Origin: Manduca sexta
Taxonomy: Eukaryota; Arthropoda; Insecta; Lepidoptera; Sphingidae
Assembly: GCF_014839805.1 (NCBI RefSeq)
Contig: NC_051138.1
Span: 5,826,983-5,890,982, forward strand
Length of the DNA stretch: 64,000 nucleotides
Reading direction: 5' to 3'
Part shown: positions 13,965 through 26,545 of the stretch, piece after piece
How positions within the stretch are numbered: position 1 is the stretch's first letter
Layout: each line of letters starts with the position of its first letter
Notes under the pieces: model-generated
The model's input: the letters and a program-made list of their open reading frames with translations, nothing else
The model's database searches: none
What the model was told of the DNA's origin: nothing
Position numbers and translations under genes: made by a program

Positions 13965-15287
13965 CTTCACAACCCTCCCGCACAAAATCCCCGGAGCTAC
14001 TGAGAAATAAAAAAAAATAAAAACGATGTCGAAGGTCACTGATATTGCCAACCTACAAAAATTATCATACAGGTTCTCGTTTACAAGTTCATTTTATAAA
14101 ATGTAATGCATAATATATTGCAGTGTAATCAGAAACAGATATTTTTATTTAGTACAATTTATAATAGTAGGACTACATAATTATCTAACTTTTCAATCAC
14201 TATTCACTACCTATTCGCACAATACAACAAGATTGTGAATGAGATCTATTTATTTATATAACTTTGAAGTACGGCTTACCCAATAAAATATAAAAAAACT
14301 TCGCTTGCACGATCTTTAAGTTTGTCCAAACTATAAGATGAAATGATTATGCACAAGTTTATAGAATTATATTTGTGAGCATAAACAGGTAAGCGTTGAA
14401 TATTTCGACACAATTCGGTTTGACTAAGTATATTCGAGTTCTTGATTCGATGGAGTAGTTTGATAACAGACGCGACGATTTTTCGACGTTTTTTTTTGGA
14501 TTATTTTAATATTTGGTTATAAATTACATAGATACCTCCAAAACTCTTATTTTTATCTATGTATAATTTTATAAGTTCAAACCTACACATTTCGTTCTTC
14601 TATTCCATAGAATGAGATCATCGAGTTCATTTGCACGAAGGTAAATGTGCGACATTTTAGATTGAAAATGATTTTGTCTCGCACTAGGGTGGAGGATATT
14701 TCATTTTTATCAATTTATATTGAATAATTATGTATTAATTTAAATTTAATTTAAATAAATTAATAAAGGTCGATATTGACCTATTGACATTTGCTCATAA
14801 CTACTACAATTCCTGTACCTCTGGTAACACTTTATTTGTCAAATACTAATTATACTCTGAGAATTATTCCGTCGAATTTATGGCAGATTGAATTAGAGTC
14901 AAAGAGAACCATCGCATATGAGGAACAAGCTTATTCAATATTCTACTCTAGTAACTTTTGGCGCTATCTTTGAAATTGTCGCAACTGTTACCGTAATACG
15001 ATACATGTCGACGGACACTTATACAAGAAATGGTTCTGCTTACTTAACCTTCCATAGTCAAATTAAAAACACCACTTGTGCTTATCATTTATCTTACTTA
15101 TCGTTTGTGCTTTCAATCAATAAGTATAATATTACCTATAGTCATTTGTCCTTTCAATGCAGTAGTGACTGAAATAATAGAAAATTGACTAAATGCAATT
15201 AAACTGCGAAGCTATAAAGGGAAAAAAAGTGACAGAATTTTCTGTTAGTGTACGAGATAAGCACAAGGCGCCAATAATATTTTACAT
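13965..15287. other. Upstream flank of the DNAJC12-type gene
   Basis: AT-rich DNA expected to hold the promoter and 5' UTR. The open frame runs on upstream of the chosen ATG (13964-13962) toward 14051. I chose the inner ATG because it aligns with the family N terminus; the upstream part is hydrophobic and unlike the family. No core promoter motif could be assigned with confidence. Confidence 0.4.
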
Positions 15288-16260
15288 ATAGACGTGTCGT
15301 ACACTAACAAAATTACACATAAAAATAACGAAGTAGGTATTTACTTTACTACTTTTTGTGAGTATAGTCACAAGCCTTTTTTTTTCGCGGGGAAAAACGT
15401 GTTGTCGCTACCACCACTTGGAGGGTCAGTGGAATGGTTATGTTGGTTTACCCGGTCTTACGGACCAATGTCGACACTCGGGAGTATAACACCATCCGTG
15501 TGAGCATTGGACCGAGTCCCTAACCCCTGTATACCCTACACCGGCATACCAACCAAAAGCTGCGGTGGCCTTCTTCGGCGCATACGGGACGGCTCCGGGG
15601 TATCTTGTTGCACTAAGATAGCTGCTCGGAACCGTCCCAGCGCGATACAGCATTGCGGCACCTCTTCAATTGAAGGGGGCTAAGATGTCACCACATGCTA
15701 AATGACTCCTTTGGAGTCTACGACATCGAAAGACCTATCCGCATTGTCGTCCACCTCACAGTCGCTTTAGTCGAGCGAGAAGCCCCCCACTGCTCACCCC
15801 GCGACCCTCTCTAAGCCCTAATTATTCGCCTCTTATGACAGGCAGTAGATACCGTGGCGGAATTCTTTAGATGCCCCCGAGCCACAGGGCACATAGTCAC
15901 AACCCTAGCGGCTCGCATTGATACAGCCCGAGTGTGCCCGAATGGGCCCGAGCCGAGCATCGACCGCCCCGTGGCCATGACAGTCGAATAAAATGCATTT
16001 ATTAGTTAAAAAATAAGTTACATAGTGTATACTTATTACTAACGTACGAAATGAAACATTTTCATTCACAGTTGGAGTATAATTTGTACATCGTCTAAAA
16101 ACACAGGAAGGCATTTTATTTATAAAAATACAAAAAGTTAGTAAGCCGACTAGCCGCGACAGTGGTTGGAGCTTGACTACGTGAATGTCGGGCAATTACC
16201 TTGCTTTCGTCTTGCCAGTGTTGAGCTCGGACAACGTATCTATGCAATAAAAACATCTTA
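15288..16260. repeat. Interspersed repeat, copy A, interrupted by a nested insertion
   Basis: The sequence at 15288-15373 plus 15893-16260 is closely similar to 56207-56632 in the same orientation. Shared blocks include 'acactaacaaaatt', 'agcggctcgcattgatac', 'acacaggaaggcattttatt' and 'gacaacgtatctatg'. Copy A is broken by about 520 bp of unrelated sequence that copy B lacks. The family is unknown to me; no terminal inverted repeats or coding sequence were recognised. Confidence 0.75.
15374..15892 (-). mobile_element. Nested non-LTR retrotransposon-like insertion
   Basis: A 10-bp sequence (atagtcacaa) is duplicated on both sides (15364-15373 and 15893-15902). On the left the insert begins after a poly-T run, meaning a poly-A-like tail on the minus strand. 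The inserted DNA is distinctly GC-rich compared with its host repeat. Target duplication plus a tail is the signature of LINE-machinery insertion. No reverse transcriptase frame is visible, so it is a SINE or a strongly 5'-truncated LINE. Copy B at 56207 shows the matching empty site. Confidence 0.6.
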
Positions 16261-18470
16261 GCATGGCGCGTCCTTTCTTGGTCTAAGAAAACTGAGATCG
16301 CGTATTTAGCGTGCTATGTTGAGGATGTCAATGATATTCAAAATAAATCCTAATGTCGATTTGCCGTAGCTTACAAATCACCCAAAAAAAGGTTCCATAT
16401 ATGCACAATATATAAATTGATGTATTTTGATAACATTACACATAAGTAATACTTATTGCCAATCTCGAACTATGAGCACTTTTAGCGGGAATGCAATTTA
16501 AAGAGGCTGACCCGCCGGGCTCTTATTTTTATTATCGTCATCTTGTCAAGCACCAAGTTCAAACATTGCCCAACCTAAAGTTAAAGACAGGATTTTACAT
16601 CCTAGTCCGTATTCTGAATCTTATATGTGGATATAGAAACAGAACTACGTATGTAGCTTTGTAAACTAAATTTTAAACGATACCTTTATATTTAATAAAA
16701 CCTTCTTATGATTTTAGCTACTATTTAAAGCTCGTCGGGTAAAGCTATGTAAATTTTTCTCATCAGCATCAGTGTTTACTTCATTGTATCCGATATGGCG
16801 GTAGATAGGCTTACCTCCTTAAGCACAAGATGGCGGAAAATATGTGCCCTACTTATCCCCCTAGAATAAAATGTTCTGAGATAAAAGCGCCATATGTTTT
16901 GACGAAATTTTGTTTGTGAGTTGAAGTTACTATAGCAACTTCATGAGTTTCATAAGGATCGGAAATGGATAAAGAACCAGTAATCAACAAAACAAAATTT
17001 CCTAGAATAAGGACATAAGCCAATATTTTTATGCATGAAAAACTCTTTGGAGCTGTCGAGCTGCCAAAGTTTGATGTTTTATTCGGTCTTTTAGATACAA
17101 AACGGCGTGAAATATAAAGTGCTCATGTGCATAGACCAATTTATAATACTGGAAACTCATGTGATTGAAAGTCTTTGTTGAAAGTTATATTAGCGGCTTT
17201 TGTTAAAGAAATTGTTAGTTAGGTAGGTAGCAATCTGAGGTAGTTAGGTGTTCATATGTATTGTATTTTAACCAGAATAATATGTTTGTTGGATTAACCA
17301 TGAAATGTAGACGACTATACGCGATGTTGTTACTCTAGAGAAGTTATGTTTTTTGATATTTTGCCAATGTTTATGACTAGTGCACTAAAATTGAATAGTT
17401 CCAGTAATAGGAAAATGTCGAAATTTGTTTTATTATTCTGTATTCAGATTTTTAACTAATTTTACTCTAATTTTTGTTCTTTACTATAATGACTCAAATT
17501 ATGGGATTTAATAGAAATCCGGTAATGAACATCTTTATAAAATTATACAGTTGCTTTATCTTTTTATTTTAAACATGATGCCTAAAATAGACTGCACGCC
17601 TCAAACAATATCCGAAATAGCCAGATCTTTAAACTATACATAATAGGTGTGTTTATCTTACTAATGTAATTTTTGGTCGGCAATAAGTGAATAGCATTTG
17701 CGCCATTCTTTATTACTCTTTCCATGTAGTGTCTACTGCCTACTCCTGCCCTTAGGTATGATTTACCGATTTTCTCTACTAAATCCGAGGGCCAAAGGTT
17801 ATGGTCCATTTATTGCCTCAGAACCAGATTAGCACACATCTCTCCATGTCGTCAGTAGTGAGCTAAATCGCATCCTATATACAGACTATCATCAGAAATC
17901 ATTGCGATGTAGAGCGCTTTCCCTAAGTGGCCCATAGCTGTTCATGAGTTTTTTAAGTGCTGTCAATGCGCCTGCGTGGTTACTACAAGCAAAAACGATA
18001 ATTAACAATATTTACAAATCTTAAATACATTGTGTGTCACCTTTTATTACCTTATTAAATTGTTGGAGTGCAACGAGTCATGCTGATCTTCTGCTGAGGA
18101 GTTAAATGGATGACGTTTCTTACAAACAGCCATATATCTGCAGTTTGCAATTGAGGGATTGTGATTTTATGCACTTTAAAAAATGAAAAAGTTTTATATC
18201 CGTAGGTATCTAAATTTGTGCAGATCTTGATATTTTTCTTATAAGTTAACACAGAAATTGTTGAAGGATTGTTATTTAATTTGGCAACAGATAGAGAGTG
18301 TCTTAACTTAATATATTATATGTAAATAGGATTTTTCCGGAAACGGACTGGCACCTTGGCAGTGCCGCAAGCAGGCCCTATATAATAATAAGGAACAATT
18401 TGAGCATCTAATTAGGATGACGAGCGCAGCATCAACATTGTTAATAACAATTTATGATCCATGTATCATT
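16261..18470. other. Intergenic AT-rich DNA
   Basis: No supported exon. A stretch at about 16790-16860 has SINE-like words ('gatatggcggtagataggct') and may be a degraded SINE fragment. The 75- and 65-codon minus frames at 17582-17809 and 18055-18252 show no domain, splice context or protein-like composition. Confidence 0.5.
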
Positions 18471-18725
18471 TGACTGCCTCGGTAGCGTAGTTGTAATGTG
18501 TACTCAGTACAAGCGTAACTATCGTGCTGAAGTCCTGGGTTGGAATTCCGGGTTGGATAGCAAAATAACTGTGACTAGGTTTTTCCACTTAAAAAAATAT
18601 TTAATGGCGGCTCGGAGTCAGGATGTTGGCGATGTGTTAGCCTCGTGTCTTGGAGAGCACGTAAAGCCGTTGGTCCTGTGCATGATATCTCTCAATTTTT
18701 CGGTAGAGTTCATATATGGCAATTT
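18471..18725 (+). mobile_element. tRNA-derived SINE
   Basis: The left end has a degenerate A-box (TAGCGTAGTTGT, from about 18483) and a B-box-like GGTTGGAATTCC about 50 bp later, as in a tRNA-derived Pol III promoter. The body contains 'gtgttagcctcgtgtc' and 'gagagcacgtaaagccgt', which I recognise as common in lepidopteran SINEs. The 94-codon frame at 18454-18738 falls inside this repeat and is not a gene. Confidence 0.6.
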
Positions 18726-21700
18726 TTACTACCGGTAGAACGATTGTGATCGATAATTATAATCAACCTTTATTGAGCGATCTAACATACAAGAACTTCT
18801 CAACGCCATTTTGAATAATGATTAGTTAAAATTTAAACAAATATCGCGGTCCTTTTCTTAACGTTTTACCGAGGTAGAGCGAGATAGCACTTTACTGTAG
18901 AGTGCAGAGTCTACCTATTGCCATGTGGTATGGATAAAAGGCGACACTATATATTGAGATAAACATCATTATTTTTTAAAGCCACTGGGAATGATAATAA
19001 ATATTATAAATCAACGAATAAAACATAATCAATATTTTATTTATTTGACTCTAAAATTTTTTCACATAAGGAACAAAGCAATAGAATTTTTTGTTGTTGC
19101 CTAATTTATAAGCACCCTAATTTACAAGGTTTAAATTACACGATTTTCTACATCCAAAACAGCGAGTATGAATGTAAAACTTGCTCAGTCCTCAAAAGTT
19201 AATATTAAAAGCCATCAACGTCGCTGAGATGTAGGTATTGTGATGGAAGTACTAAGTTATATGATAAAATTTTACACGTAACGGGTGCATCCGTGGCAGT
19301 CTTGCTCTCAGTGATGGGGCAGATAAACATTATGAACATTTTATAGGTCCTAACACCGATACGGGGTTTCAATGTAAATGCATGGTGTATAGTGTCTAGT
19401 ACCTATATATGTAGCCGTAAGTTTTAATATACATTCAGTCTGAAAGTCAACAATAAATAGTGTTTTTGAGTGTGTTTTTATACGAAATACCATTATATCA
19501 GGACGCGGTAGCCATGAATCCTCCATTATATCTGTCTCAAGTTTTTAAACTACAAATCTACTGATAAACAATTGTAGACAGCTCATGTAGAGCTGGTTAC
19601 TTATAATTAAAGGGAAAGACTACTATGGTCTAAAGTATCATGGTCATACTTTCTAGCATACCGAAGACTGCTTCATATTGAAAAGATTTTTGAAAGAAGA
19701 CGAAGCTGCAGCTTAAATATGATAGTTCAAAAAAAGTATACGAGAGCGAGAAATCCCCGAAAATAATTATTTTCTATTCAATTATAGACTCTATCGTGCG
19801 GAAAACCTTGTTATGTTAATCACACTATAAATCTACTATAAATTAAGTACCTAATTGAACACCGCCTGCATAACAATAATATAACTTTATACACTCAAAT
19901 GTTTAATTCATTAATGATACCTATTTTCATACCTTTATATCAATCACATCAAGGCAAACAAAAGGGTTAATACATATAGCTGAGCGCTGGCGAAGTATCT
20001 GGAGGTGAAAATCAGCACGACGGCACAAACATGAAGGCTGACGACATTGCATATTCTGTGCATGCTCTAGACATTGGCGTCTCATCGCGCTTTTGCATCA
20101 AAAATAGCCACTGAAGACGCGCTAAAACGAAGTTTACGCGCCGCTCACCGACCGCCACGGCCGTGCGTCGGTCGTGCGCCCGTACTCCGTGCTACGTCTC
20201 GTGCCATGCGAGGACACCAACATTGATACGATTAATGTGTGCTTTTCGCGAGTGGTGTATGAATTTGAAACAAGCCCTGTTATGTTTTATCGTCGGTAGT
20301 GCTGTCAACGAACGAGGCGTACAAAGATCTCCCATCTTTGGCAGCGGAAGTAGCGGCGGATGTCCCGGCAATGGGTGAGCAGTAGCATATGAATGCTTAA
20401 CAACAATGCTCACAGCTTCGTTCCCACATTTTCTATTCGAACCGTGTCTCTGCCGAAAGTTTGTCAACCTTTAATTTTTTGTTTAGATTCATTTGTAATT
20501 CCCTAGGCAGATTTTGTTTTGTCGCCTATGTTACGTAGGTAGGCAAGAATAATGTGCTACACTGAAGCGGAATATCATATGAGATCAAAAACAAAACCCT
20601 TCTGTCATGGCTAATAGTATAAATCTATTGATTTATGAACTGTCCGTGAGCAAGTGAGAAATTTAGCTTCCTAAACCAAGTAACTAATAATTCACTCATA
20701 CAAAGGTTGTCAAGAAACATGCCTAAAGCATCGTGTGATTTAAGTAGTACATCAACGTTACACTAACCAACCAATTTAATCTAATATTAATTCACTAGAC
20801 TATTTTTAAAATTAGAATTGATGATGAATTGATTTTATAATGATTAGCAGTCTAACTCGACAATGTGTGCTCTGTGAGGCACTGGGTCAAACTTTATGCT
20901 CAATAGCTATTTTTGTTTTTATTTTATTTTTTTTATTTAGATTAGTTTTAGTTGGTCCAAATTTTACTGTTACAGTTATTATTGAATTTTTTTATGTTTA
21001 TCTGTAAGTATTGTTTGATTGATTTCATAGTAATTATTATCAAACTCGTCTGTATGTTATATCTAATATTTAATTGATAGAGTATAAACCGGGCATGAGT
21101 TATTTACGTATGACAACCTTATGAATATCACATTTACTACGTAAGCAAATAGAGTGTTTTTTAGGGTAGGGGAATACAAATGAGTAGGCAGTTCTTTTGA
21201 CCACAGCAAGAAGCTAAAAATTTTCCTACCATAAACAAGACTTGAGAATAAATATTTACACCAATATAAATATAAATAGAACAGCAACTATATAATGGTA
21301 AACAAACGTACAAGGCATGTACACTAGCCATATAAAGTGTGTACTTATCACACCGTGTCATCTAATATGTAAAATTTGATTTCGATTTAATTAATTAACG
21401 TAGCGTAGTGGATGTGTGACATTGACAGTACCAAGTACTGTTAGACGTGCCAAATGCTTCTACCTACGGCTACGGATACGGACCTATGAGCCGTACTTAT
21501 TCAAACAAGGCACCAATTATATTTTTATTATTCATTGTGCGTAGCGGGATGGGCTAAATTAAGTTCAGGTAACGACTTAATGACTAAGTTTGAAAAACAA
21601 GTTAATTTATTACGATCAACACGTGCGTGGTGTTTACCCACTTACGACTCTTGGTATTCGTGCATTTTTATTGCTCATTATTGTCGCTGCAGAGATCACA

Positions 21701-24700
21701 GATAACATTTATTTATAAATTTAATTCGACACGGACGCCATGTAGCAGTATTAGAAACTATACATTATATCAGCTTTAAATTTTGTGACTGTATATTTAT
21801 ATATATTTTTGTTAATCCGAGCTTTTATTTGACGACATAACGGTAAAATTACGAGCAAACACTTGGTGGGATTTTCTGACATGATTAGCCTAGGACTGTA
21901 TTTCCCCTAAGGATTGACGTCAGACATGCGGCGGACGGTAAAACTGTGCACTCGAAAGTAAATATTACACATTGAATTATAGAAAATGCTACAATATACA
22001 GAAGTGGATGTCACAAAATACTCCAGAAAGACATAATCTAATGGTTTTATACGTCCTACAAAGGTAGAGTGTCGTCTTCATCACAACCTGTATGACATAT
22101 TTCGCTGACCACCCAATTATTTTCCTGCGCTCTATGCGTAATATTTATTTTATTATTATTCTGAATATCTAAATCTTGATGGAATTGTACATACTTATCA
22201 CCGGGATTAAATAAAAGGCTTGATTCCATATTCGTTTTCGTGTGCCAACATTCTTAAACCATAAAGTTATTTATCCCCCATTAGGGCACACCTATATCTT
22301 CTATATAATACCTTAGGAAATCAGGAGAAGTTGAATACCAGCGTTGCTTGGAACTACTGTCCAGTGTGTTTACAGTTCAGCACAAACTGAGACTGTTCTT
22401 ATTACCTTTTCACGTGATCTATTTTGTTTATAATAGCATAATATAATAGGTTCAGTAAACACTTTTTAGTATAAAGTCCAGAATTATTTTATGGGTATTT
22501 TTTTAGTTTGTTTTCATTCATAACGTAGTTGCCGCGATGCTACGCGTATAAAAGTTAGTTGATGTACTTACTACTTTAATATAGAAGAAAGTTTTTTTTT
22601 TATTATCTATTACATACAAAGCATGGACCACAAAACGTACGTTTCAGAGATATGTATAGTTTCTGAACAGACGACCCACACTCATTTTTAAGTGCATCTG
22701 GATATTGTTTCTTTAGTCGGCCAACGAACCACGAATTGGGGTTTATTACGAGTTCTGCATATACCTGGTTACTGCCAGACGTCTCACTGGTTTGTATCAG
22801 TATTTAGAAATTAATTTTATAACAATAGATGCAACTTGCCACGATTTAGTTAACCCAGATACATGAAAGAACTGTTTATTTTTACTTGACCAGTTGTGTT
22901 CTCGTAATGTCTTCGTACTTCCTACAAACTTCTTTAGAAAGGTTTGTGCCTTTTATTCTTTTTAGTACACTGTTTTGTAATAAGTCGTTGTTATGCAAGA
23001 ATGGTTTCGTGATTAGCTTTGTAGAGGTTCGTTAATTAATACCTTGGGCACTCAGGCCTTAGATTAATTTTCTATTGTTTCGGACATAAAGATCTCGAAA
23101 CAACATACGATTTGAAATGTATATTATTATAAATTGTTTTAAGCCTTATACGTGTTGAATATTTATTATATCTCCTTTTTAAACCAACTTCCCAAAAAGA
23201 AGGAGGTTATTATAACTTAATATATTATGTACAAAATATGATGAGTATATAATATACACCGTATTTTAAAGATAAAAATGCCCGAATGAATTTTAAATTA
23301 CAGCTGTCAACTATGGACTTAATATTGCACTCAATACATCGTATTCCATCCTCTAATTGATTAAACACAAACGGAAACATTCAATTGTAATCTTTAGACA
23401 TGGGTCCATCATATTCGATATAAAGCCGATTTTGATGTGTGAGGCGGGTGAAGCAAATATTGATTTATCCCTCGTCAGTCAGCTTTATATATCGAAGTTC
23501 ATCCAACCTACTGGATTTTAACATTGTTATAAATAGATTAACTATTCAGTAATTTACTTTATAGATTTTAGATGATAGCTATTAAAATTTACTTTCAAGC
23601 AACTTTCGTGCAACTACTTTAAAGTTATATTGATAGTTTTCTGTACCGTTAAAAATAGTAGATTTTTTTAAAATTGATGTCGGTGCCGTTCGCAGTAACA
23701 TTTAAGATAATAGGCAGGGCTAGAACCACAATCATATATCAATAGGTACATAAAGTAATGAATCTAGTGTTTTGTAAGAATAACAACAAATCATATAATT
23801 GCTTTATACATTGTAATAAATCGCGATATTTTACAAGTTTGACAGTTAATTATATACAAAATGAGTTTCAGAATTTACTCGTCTACCATCCCAACTAAAG
23901 TAATTTCAGCTTTAAAATAATCTCTCTTCGCGTTCATTCGGCACTAACGCTTAGAGTTTCTACAGAACGCTCCCGTTCACAAATATTGATCACTTAATTA
24001 AACTAAGCAAGCTAAATTAGTTTGGTACAAATTAAGATTTTGTACCGTGGCTCGGTTTAAGATGTACCGCGATGACTAATGAGGGATTTTAATCACGCGA
24101 TCCGCGGTGGCAAAGTAAGCATGCGCTTTGCAAAAATAAACGTGTTGCATTCCGCGAATACATCGCGGATTTTGAACTCAAATTTATTTATTTTGTACGC
24201 ATGACTAATAATACTCTATCAAATGTTTATTCTCAATGTCGTTGGCAGATAGCGTAATTTTATTTTGAAGTAGAGGAAGCTCCCCGACATGTCCCCGAAA
24301 GTGGTAGTCCTCACTAGCCGTGAATGTTACTAGAATTTTAGATACGTTGAATATCTACTATACAAGAAAACAGCGAGCAAGATATTAGCGCTCTTTTAAG
24401 AACCTACGACGGGACTTTATGATATTTTTATGTTCATTAAAACGTTTTAGTGACGTGTATCGACGCTATGTCGGGGCTACAATGTGACGCCACCGACATC
24501 CTAAACCAAAGCTATGGATATAAATAACAGACACAAACCTATTACTAAAATAATTTTATTTGAATAACTTTCAGTAATAAAACTATGGCTCTGTGAGACT
24601 GTGAAGTTCCAGTGCCTTCATTGATCACGGCGGTACAAAAGTGAGCTTTGTTTTACAACAGATGCAAGTAAACACAGTCCGCCCGACATCTGGCGTTTTT

Positions 24701-26279
24701 TTTTTTGCTTCGACAACTGCGGGGTCAATTCTTAAAACTTAAGACGTACTCGAACGATAAGTAATTTGGACTGATTATACGGCATCGTTGATCGTACGAG
24801 GTTGGAAAAAGATATCATGAATCGTTGCAGTGTAATATGACATATATTGAATTTTTTAGGCATAGATCTGTATAATTGGCGTTGAATGTTAATCTTCTTG
24901 TCTACAATTAAAAATTTTATAATGTGACTTTAGACCACATAAAAATATGAAGATAACATTTCACTTATTGAAATAAAAATGTTTTACGGCTTTTGTCGCG
25001 GTTTTTATGTTATAATTTTCTCGTCTCGAAGACTTTGAAGCCTTCATTTCACTTATTACGCCTTCCTTCTCCATAACAAAGAATATTCAAAGTGAAGATG
25101 CTCGTACATTGATGCCTAACTCTTCGACCTTGGTCTTTGAACAATGAACGATTAGTATTCAATAAAATATGTACTTCACACTGATGAGGCTGTATTTAGC
25201 TCTATAAAAGCAGATTGATTCAAATATCGATGTTTAAAACACGATGAATGTCGTGTGTTTTTGTCAAACTCGAATACTTTTAATAATAGAACGTCACGTC
25301 ACAGTTCTCATTTTTCGTATGGCCCGAATGAGAAGTGGAGATTGTAATTGTATTACCGACGTTGTCATGCACGACTGCGTCGCCACTTTTATTTTACCAC
25401 GTCTGTTCTGAAATTGCTGCAATCCTCATATTGAATATGTATTTCAGCTCCTCAAATATACATTTTAGTATACCTACCTACTTTTCGAATTAGTGCATAA
25501 TGTTGTACAAACACTCAAAAATTGTGTTCAGATTCTGTTCATACTTATATCTGTACCAGCAATAGAAGAGTATAATCGAAATTGTTCATCCATTCCGAGT
25601 TCAATTCATAATTACCGCACAAGATTAGTACATTCACAAGTACATTTGGTGTGGTTATAATTAGAAAATTCCATTCAACGGTTGATTTGTGTATGCGGCG
25701 TCGGATGGCTTCCGTAGAGTATCCTGGGTCGGTGCCGCTCCAGGACGTACCAATATGAATGAAAGTCAACATTGTGCCGGATTTATTTACAAACATTGAC
25801 GCCTAGCGTGTGCCACCGAAACACCCGCCGCCAGCGACACCACGCCAAAAACGTAAACACTTAAAATTAAATTTGGACCCAACCCGAGCTCCCCGTTTAT
25901 GAGGGTACCTATTTTTTTGTTTATGGTGTACACGGAGCTTTGCAGTATACCTTAACTGGCTTAGTGAGATTATAACGTGCATAATATTGTGGACTTTAAC
26001 TATTGTTTTATTATTAACAACAAAATTAATTAACAGCATCTTAAACTGAAAATAACATACATCATATTATACATTAAGTATAACGAGGTTTACAATAAAG
26101 GAAATGTAGTTCAACGTATCCTGTTTACTCCGAAATGAAACATAATTAATATTTGAGAAATTATAGAATGTAGAACACTATAGGCAGGGTAGATCATCGA
26201 AGAACAACAGGTTGTTATCGTCTATTAATCAATAGAACAAATAAACAAATCTTCATGTGTCCGACATTAGTCGATCGCA
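18726..26279. other. Long intergenic region upstream of stumps
   Basis: Mostly AT-rich with no exon chain. A CpG-rich patch stands out at about 20100-20400. A relic at about 23180-23210 ('aaccaacttcccaaaaagaa') resembles a widespread lepidopteran repeat end. The region may carry stumps enhancers, but nothing in the sequence lets me mark one. Confidence 0.45.
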
Positions 26280-26545
26280 TATGTAGTGCGTTTCATAAAG
26301 CTCGGGGTGCGGGCGGGACGTTTCCTGCGCGCGCGTGCTAAGAAAGCTTCGTTTCCTCGTGAAAGGCACGCACGTGTGTGGTGCCTCGGTCCCACCTGCG
26401 CGAGCGCCGCCGCGCCGTACAACCGCCGTAGAGCCGCACCGCCATAGCCGGGATAGTGGATACAGCGTCGCAAGCGCAGAGCCCGCCGCGCGCCCGACCT
26501 GATGTGTTGTGTTTAGTGCACATGTTCGGATGATCGAAAAATAAA
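26280..26545 (+). promoter_or_regulatory. stumps: CpG-rich 5' region of the stumps long form
   Basis: An abrupt GC- and CpG-rich block (for example 'gcgcgcgcgtgc', 'gcgccgccgcgccg') sits in AT-rich DNA and ends immediately before the ATG at 26546. In this base-composition context that fits a promoter/5' UTR. Open frames on the minus strand here are GC-driven. The transcription start is not determined. Confidence 0.5.

Noticed and set aside
26267..26523. Arg-rich minus-strand frames
   Set aside because: They arise from the CpG-rich stumps 5' region; no splice or homology support.
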